The position numbers and the translations under genes are program-made. Below are positions 61,702 through 64,000 of a stretch of 64,000 nt of DNA, in pieces; within the stretch, counting starts at the first letter, position 1; the number at the start of each line of letters is the position of its first letter. The DNA is from Lacipirellula parvula. Lineage in GTDB: Bacteria; Planctomycetota; Planctomycetia; Pirellulales; Lacipirellulaceae. The stretch spans positions 558,001 through 622,000 of the forward strand of contig NZ_AP021861.1 in NCBI RefSeq assembly GCF_009177095.1. The letters run 5' to 3'. The notes under the pieces are model-generated. The model saw nothing but the letters and a program-made list of their open reading frames with translations. It did not search any database and was not told the origin of the DNA.

Positions 61702-61784
61702 GATCTCACGCAAAGGCGCGAAGGCGCAAAGAAGAAGGCAATTAAATTGTATTCCTTTGCGCCTTCGCGCCTTTGCGTGAGATC
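61702..61784. repeat. 'TCTCACGCAAAGGCGCGAAG' palindrome, outward type, copy 2
   Basis: Perfect 30-base arms (61702-61731 and 61755-61784) with a 23-base loop. It begins 16 bases upstream of mutY. The loop contains AATTAAATTG and is the counterpart of copy 1 in inverted orientation. Confidence 0.9.
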
Positions 61785-62142
61785 TTCTTCCCTGATGACT
61801 CAGCGAGAGAAAACCAGCTCCGCTAGCCCGCAACTCCGCTGATTTGACCATTCAGTCGATTTAAGGTATCATCAAAGCACTAAAGATAGCGAAGGCGCTG
61901 CTAGACGCTTCGCCAAGGCGAATGATTGAAATTTGCCAGCGGCGTTACTTCTCGTAGATCTAGCCCTTCGTCGGGACGACTTCTCCGATAGTCGTTCCGC
62001 TTGTTGATCCGCTGTGCGGGTCATTTTGCTCTCTTATGCGAAGGTCGCTCTCAAGACCTTCCATTGCCCGGCCACTTGCTGGTTTGCACGACGGCGCGGC
62101 CGTGCGCTCTATCCATATGATGCGTGCTGGAGAAAAGACGAA
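61785..62142. other. Intergenic region, probable long leader of the cold-shock gene
   Basis: No gene supported. Since cold-shock genes usually have long 5' untranslated leaders, part of this 358-base stretch could be such a leader (inference). I see no consensus cold box. Confidence 0.4.
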
Positions 62143-62340
62143 GTGTCGCAAGGAACGATCAAAAAGTTGACCGACAAGGGTTTTGGATTCATTGAAGGCG
62201 AGCGCGGAGACATCTTCTTCCACTCGTCGTCCGTTGCAGGTTCGGGCTACGACAGCCTGTTCGAAGGCCAAGCGGTTTCCTACACCGAAGGCCAAGGACC
62301 GAAGGGCAAGCGGGCCGAGAACGTCCAGCCGGTCGCGTAA
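62143..62340 (+). CDS. Cold-shock protein, CspA family
   Basis: 65 residues from a GTG at 62143, with GGAG 10 bases upstream; a longer frame from 62014 adds Cys/Arg-rich residues unlike any cold-shock protein. RNP1 reads KGFGFI and RNP2 DIFFHSS, both in the positions expected for a single OB-fold nucleic-acid chaperone. The length matches the family (about 65-70). Confidence 0.9.
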   Translation: MSQGTIKKLTDKGFGFIEGERGDIFFHSSSVAGSGYDSLFEGQAVSYTEGQGPKGKRAENVQPVA

Positions 62341-62351
62341 CCGACGAGCGA

Positions 62352-62381
62352 CTGCGGCAGTCGGTTCGTCGACTGCCGCAG
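62352..62381 (+). terminator. Terminator-like hairpin after the cold-shock gene
   Basis: Perfect 12-bp stem (CTGCGGCAGTCG at 62352-62363 and CGACTGCCGCAG at 62370-62381), 6-base loop, 12 bases past the stop. There is no T-run, so termination is not certain. Confidence 0.6.
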
Positions 62382-62433
62382 CCTCCATTCGATGCGATCG
62401 CCGCCGCGCAGCCACTGGAATCCGGAGGTTCTC

Positions 62434-62652
62434 ATGCTTCAGAAATTCGTCGACGAGTCGTGTAAGAAACCCGCTCCGCTCTACTCGACGCCCGCCGGAA
62501 AAGAGTGTCCGGTTTGCGGCAAGCGGTCTTACTCGCTGCGAGGAATCCACCCCCAATGCGCCGTCGTGCAGGCAGACGCCCCGCGACAAGCGGCGCTGGC
62601 CGCCGCGAAGCGCGAGCTGGCGCAGACGCAAGCGCCTCGCCGGGCCAAGTAG
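62434..62652 (+). CDS. Small zinc-ribbon-like protein
   Basis: 72 residues; GGAGG lies five bases before the ATG at 62434. The centre has ECPVCGKRSYSLRGIHPQC, with C-x2-C followed by H and C, a possible zinc site. The C-terminus is helical and basic (RQAALAAAKRELAQTQAPRRAK). Family not recognised. It lies between the cold-shock gene and a hypothetical gene, 32 bases before the latter. Confidence 0.7.
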   Translation: MLQKFVDESCKKPAPLYSTPAGKECPVCGKRSYSLRGIHPQCAVVQADAPRQAALAAAKRELAQTQAPRRAK

Positions 62653-62684
62653 CTCACCGCCGAACGGCGCCTGAAGGATCGAAA

Positions 62685-63416
62685 ATGTCAGTCGAAGAAG
62701 TCAACCTAAACGGCTCTGCAGCGTCAGAACGGGCGGAATCGCCGCTCGCGCATTTTCTGACAGCTGCTTGGCGCAATGCGCAACTTTCCATCGATCGGCA
62801 TCATGAACACTTCGAGGCGTTGGCGGAAATCGACGTGATTTTCAACATCCTCACGGCGTTCAGCGATGAAAGTCGCGAGCGCGTCGCCCGGTCGATGCTG
62901 ATTCAGACGCACGGGGCGCTGCGAGCCGCGTCGTTGCTCGCGCTCAGCGGACAAGTCGCTGAATCCTATTCGCTGATGCGCACCGCGCTGCGAGCCGCCA
63001 TGCATGGCGTGTTCATGGCGGGCGACGAGGAGCGGCAACGAATTTGGCTCGCCCGCGTCGATGACGATCGATCAGCCGACTTGAAGCGAACGACGTTCGC
63101 CAATGGGCTGATGGTGCGTCACCTGCGTCAGCTCGACGCGGCGACCGCCGGCATCTACGAACGGCTCCACCATCGAACGATCGACCGCGGCCTGCATGCG
63201 AACTGCCACGGCGGCGGCAGTGAGAACGACGCCGGCTCGTCGGCGGAGTCTGGCTGCGACGACTTCGCGCTCGACGACGAAGTGCAGCGATCGGCGCTCC
63301 GCTCTGTGGCGCAGATCGGAATCTGCACGCTCAGCATGTTTTACTACGTCTACGGCGACCTGTTTCGGAAGCATAAGCTCGACGATCGACTCGCGAAGCT
63401 CCGTCACGGCCACTAG
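62685..63416 (+). CDS. Helical hypothetical protein
   Basis: 243 residues from the ATG at 62685; the frame extends upstream to 62505 but overlaps the zinc-ribbon gene. Nearly all-helical: LTAAWRNAQLSIDRHHEHFEAL, SMLIQTHGALRAASLLALSGQVAESYSLMRTALRAAMHGVFMAGD, LDDEVQRSALRSVAQIGICTLSMFYYVYGDLF. It has a His/Ser/Gly-rich loop near residues 165-185. Some resemblance to DUF5677-like proteins is a guess. Confidence 0.65.
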   Translation: MSVEEVNLNGSAASERAESPLAHFLTAAWRNAQLSIDRHHEHFEALAEIDVIFNILTAFSDESRERVARSMLIQTHGALRAASLLALSGQVAESYSLMRTALRAAMHGVFMAGDEERQRIWLARVDDDRSADLKRTTFANGLMVRHLRQLDAATAGIYERLHHRTIDRGLHANCHGGGSENDAGSSAESGCDDFALDDEVQRSALRSVAQIGICTLSMFYYVYGDLFRKHKLDDRLAKLRHGH

Positions 63417-63472
63417 TCGTATTAACTCCCGTCGTTTGGCGGGCGTTCAACTCTCAAATCAGCGGACCAAGA

Positions 63473-63730
63473 ATGATCGATGCCCTCAAAGAAGAACTGA
63501 TCGTCAACAAAGTCGGCGGTCGCTTCAAGCTTTCGGCCCTCATCCAGAAGCGACTTGCTGCGTTGAATTCAGGCGCCCGCCCGCTCGTCGATCTCAAGAC
63601 GAAGTTTCCGATGGAAATCGTCATTCAAGAGATCTTGCAAGATAAGATCATGCTGAACGCCGACGACAGCGTTCGCATCGTCGAGCAGCGTCGGCAAGGG
63701 CCGATGGACTTCGATCTCTCGCAACTGTAG
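63473..63730 (+). CDS. rpoZ: RNA polymerase omega subunit
   Basis: 85 residues. The motif NKVGGRFKLSALIQKRLAALNSGARPLVD, then MEIVIQEILQDKI matches the Rpb6/omega family in which a conserved Arg/Lys-rich helix contacts the largest subunit. It promotes assembly of RNA polymerase. Convergent with lpxA, 3 bases between the stops. Confidence 0.88.
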   Translation: MIDALKEELIVNKVGGRFKLSALIQKRLAALNSGARPLVDLKTKFPMEIVIQEILQDKIMLNADDSVRIVEQRRQGPMDFDLSQL

Positions 63731-63733
63731 GCA

Positions 63734-64000
63734 TCACGCCGCTTGCTGCGGATCGAACAATCTTACCCGCGAACTGCGTGCGGAATCGTGCGCGTAGAAG
63801 CTGAGCAATCGACGGCCAGCTTCCGTTTTGACGGTCGCCTCCAAGTATCGCATCGCCTCGTTTCGCCCGATGCCTTTACGGTAGATGGCCGCGAACGCTG
63901 CCTTCAGCTCGTGTCGTTCATCGACGGTGAAGCCCGCGCGCTTCATGCCGACGCGATTCTCCGCCACGACGGTTCCTTCCTGATCGGTGATGCAAAACGG
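63734..64000 (-). CDS. lpxA: UDP-N-acetylglucosamine acyltransferase, C-terminal end (partial)
   Basis: 88 codons visible; the frame is open to the window edge and its start is outside. The segment FCITDQEGTVVAENRVGMKRAGFT, followed by helices ERHELKAAFAAIYRKGIGRNEAMRYLE, matches the end of LpxA (typical family sequence GLKRRGF plus C-terminal helical domain). LpxA acylates UDP-GlcNAc in lipid A synthesis. Only the C-terminal helical domain is in view, so hexapeptide repeats cannot be checked. Confidence 0.78.
   Translation of the reverse strand, partial: PFCITDQEGTVVAENRVGMKRAGFTVDERHELKAAFAAIYRKGIGRNEAMRYLEATVKTEAGRRLLSFYAHDSARSSRVRLFDPQQAA

Noticed and set aside
61960-62631. 223-codon minus-strand frame
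   Set aside because: Antisense to the cold-shock and zinc-ribbon genes, which have good ribosome-binding sites and recognisable sequence.
1-64000. tRNA, rRNA, prophage or transposase genes
   Set aside because: I looked for clover-leaf-like or conserved RNA sequences and for integrase or transposase motifs and found none; a covariance-model search would be needed to exclude small RNAs.

Overview
The window looks like a chromosomal piece of a planctomycete, most likely of the order Pirellulales (inference; no rRNA gene is present to fix it). The evidence is a DUF1559 prepilin-like protein, an ECF sigma factor coupled to a FecR/LamG protein, five formylglycine-type sulfatases, giant surface proteins with an N-terminal LE(N/D/S)R motif and dockerin or PEP-CTERM ends, an orphan archaeal-type formyltransferase (Ftr/FhcD), and GC near 60-65% in the lines I counted. 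There are no tRNA or rRNA genes, no CRISPR array and no phage or transposase gene. The density of short palindromic repeats is very high.

Layout. 1-4587 (minus strand): the end of a secreted protein gene, then a tight unit read from sigma factor through FecR/LamG protein and DUF1559 protein to a 58-residue lipoprotein. 4974-9502: a Tat-exported phosphoesterase and two sulfatases. 9526-15489: CorA, dihydroorotase, a six-module YHS-like protein, an SDR oxidoreductase and a MiaE-like hydroxylase. 15503-19874: two more sulfatases, one with a deviant active-site motif, and a small membrane protein. 20065-24900: a nested inverted repeat, isopropylmalate dehydrogenase, a PNPOx-like protein and a membrane-anchored propeller protein. 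24944-30615: a VOC-protein remnant, an RTX-like surface protein, a TlpA-like thioredoxin, a secretin-N-like protein and Ftr. 30812-36405: amidohydrolase, S1 protein, an AHSA1/ArsR pair and an Nramp-related transporter. 36536-40657: a three-gene Hsp70 (HscC-like), tail-anchored protein and degenerate J-protein operon. 40911-44860: sulfatase, a PEP-CTERM/dockerin propeller protein and a sugar isomerase-like protein. 45159-47388: a CrtA-like/YndJ-like pair flanked by two diverged 108-bp direct repeats. 47441-57736: two giant surface proteins around a DUF1801 gene. 57990-64000: two Gfo/Idh/MocA oxidoreductases, mutY, a cold-shock protein, small genes, rpoZ, and the end of lpxA.

How it works together. 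Sulfatases, oxidoreductases, sugar isomerase and surface proteins fit a polysaccharide-degrading lifestyle. Housekeeping genes (dihydroorotase, leuB, S1, mutY, rpoZ, lpxA) are scattered singly. The most unusual aspect is the repeat load: at least six families of short palindromic elements sit in the intergenic spaces. Some copies supply stop codons, encode part of a signal peptide, lie in frame in a coding region, or bracket a gene in inverted orientation.
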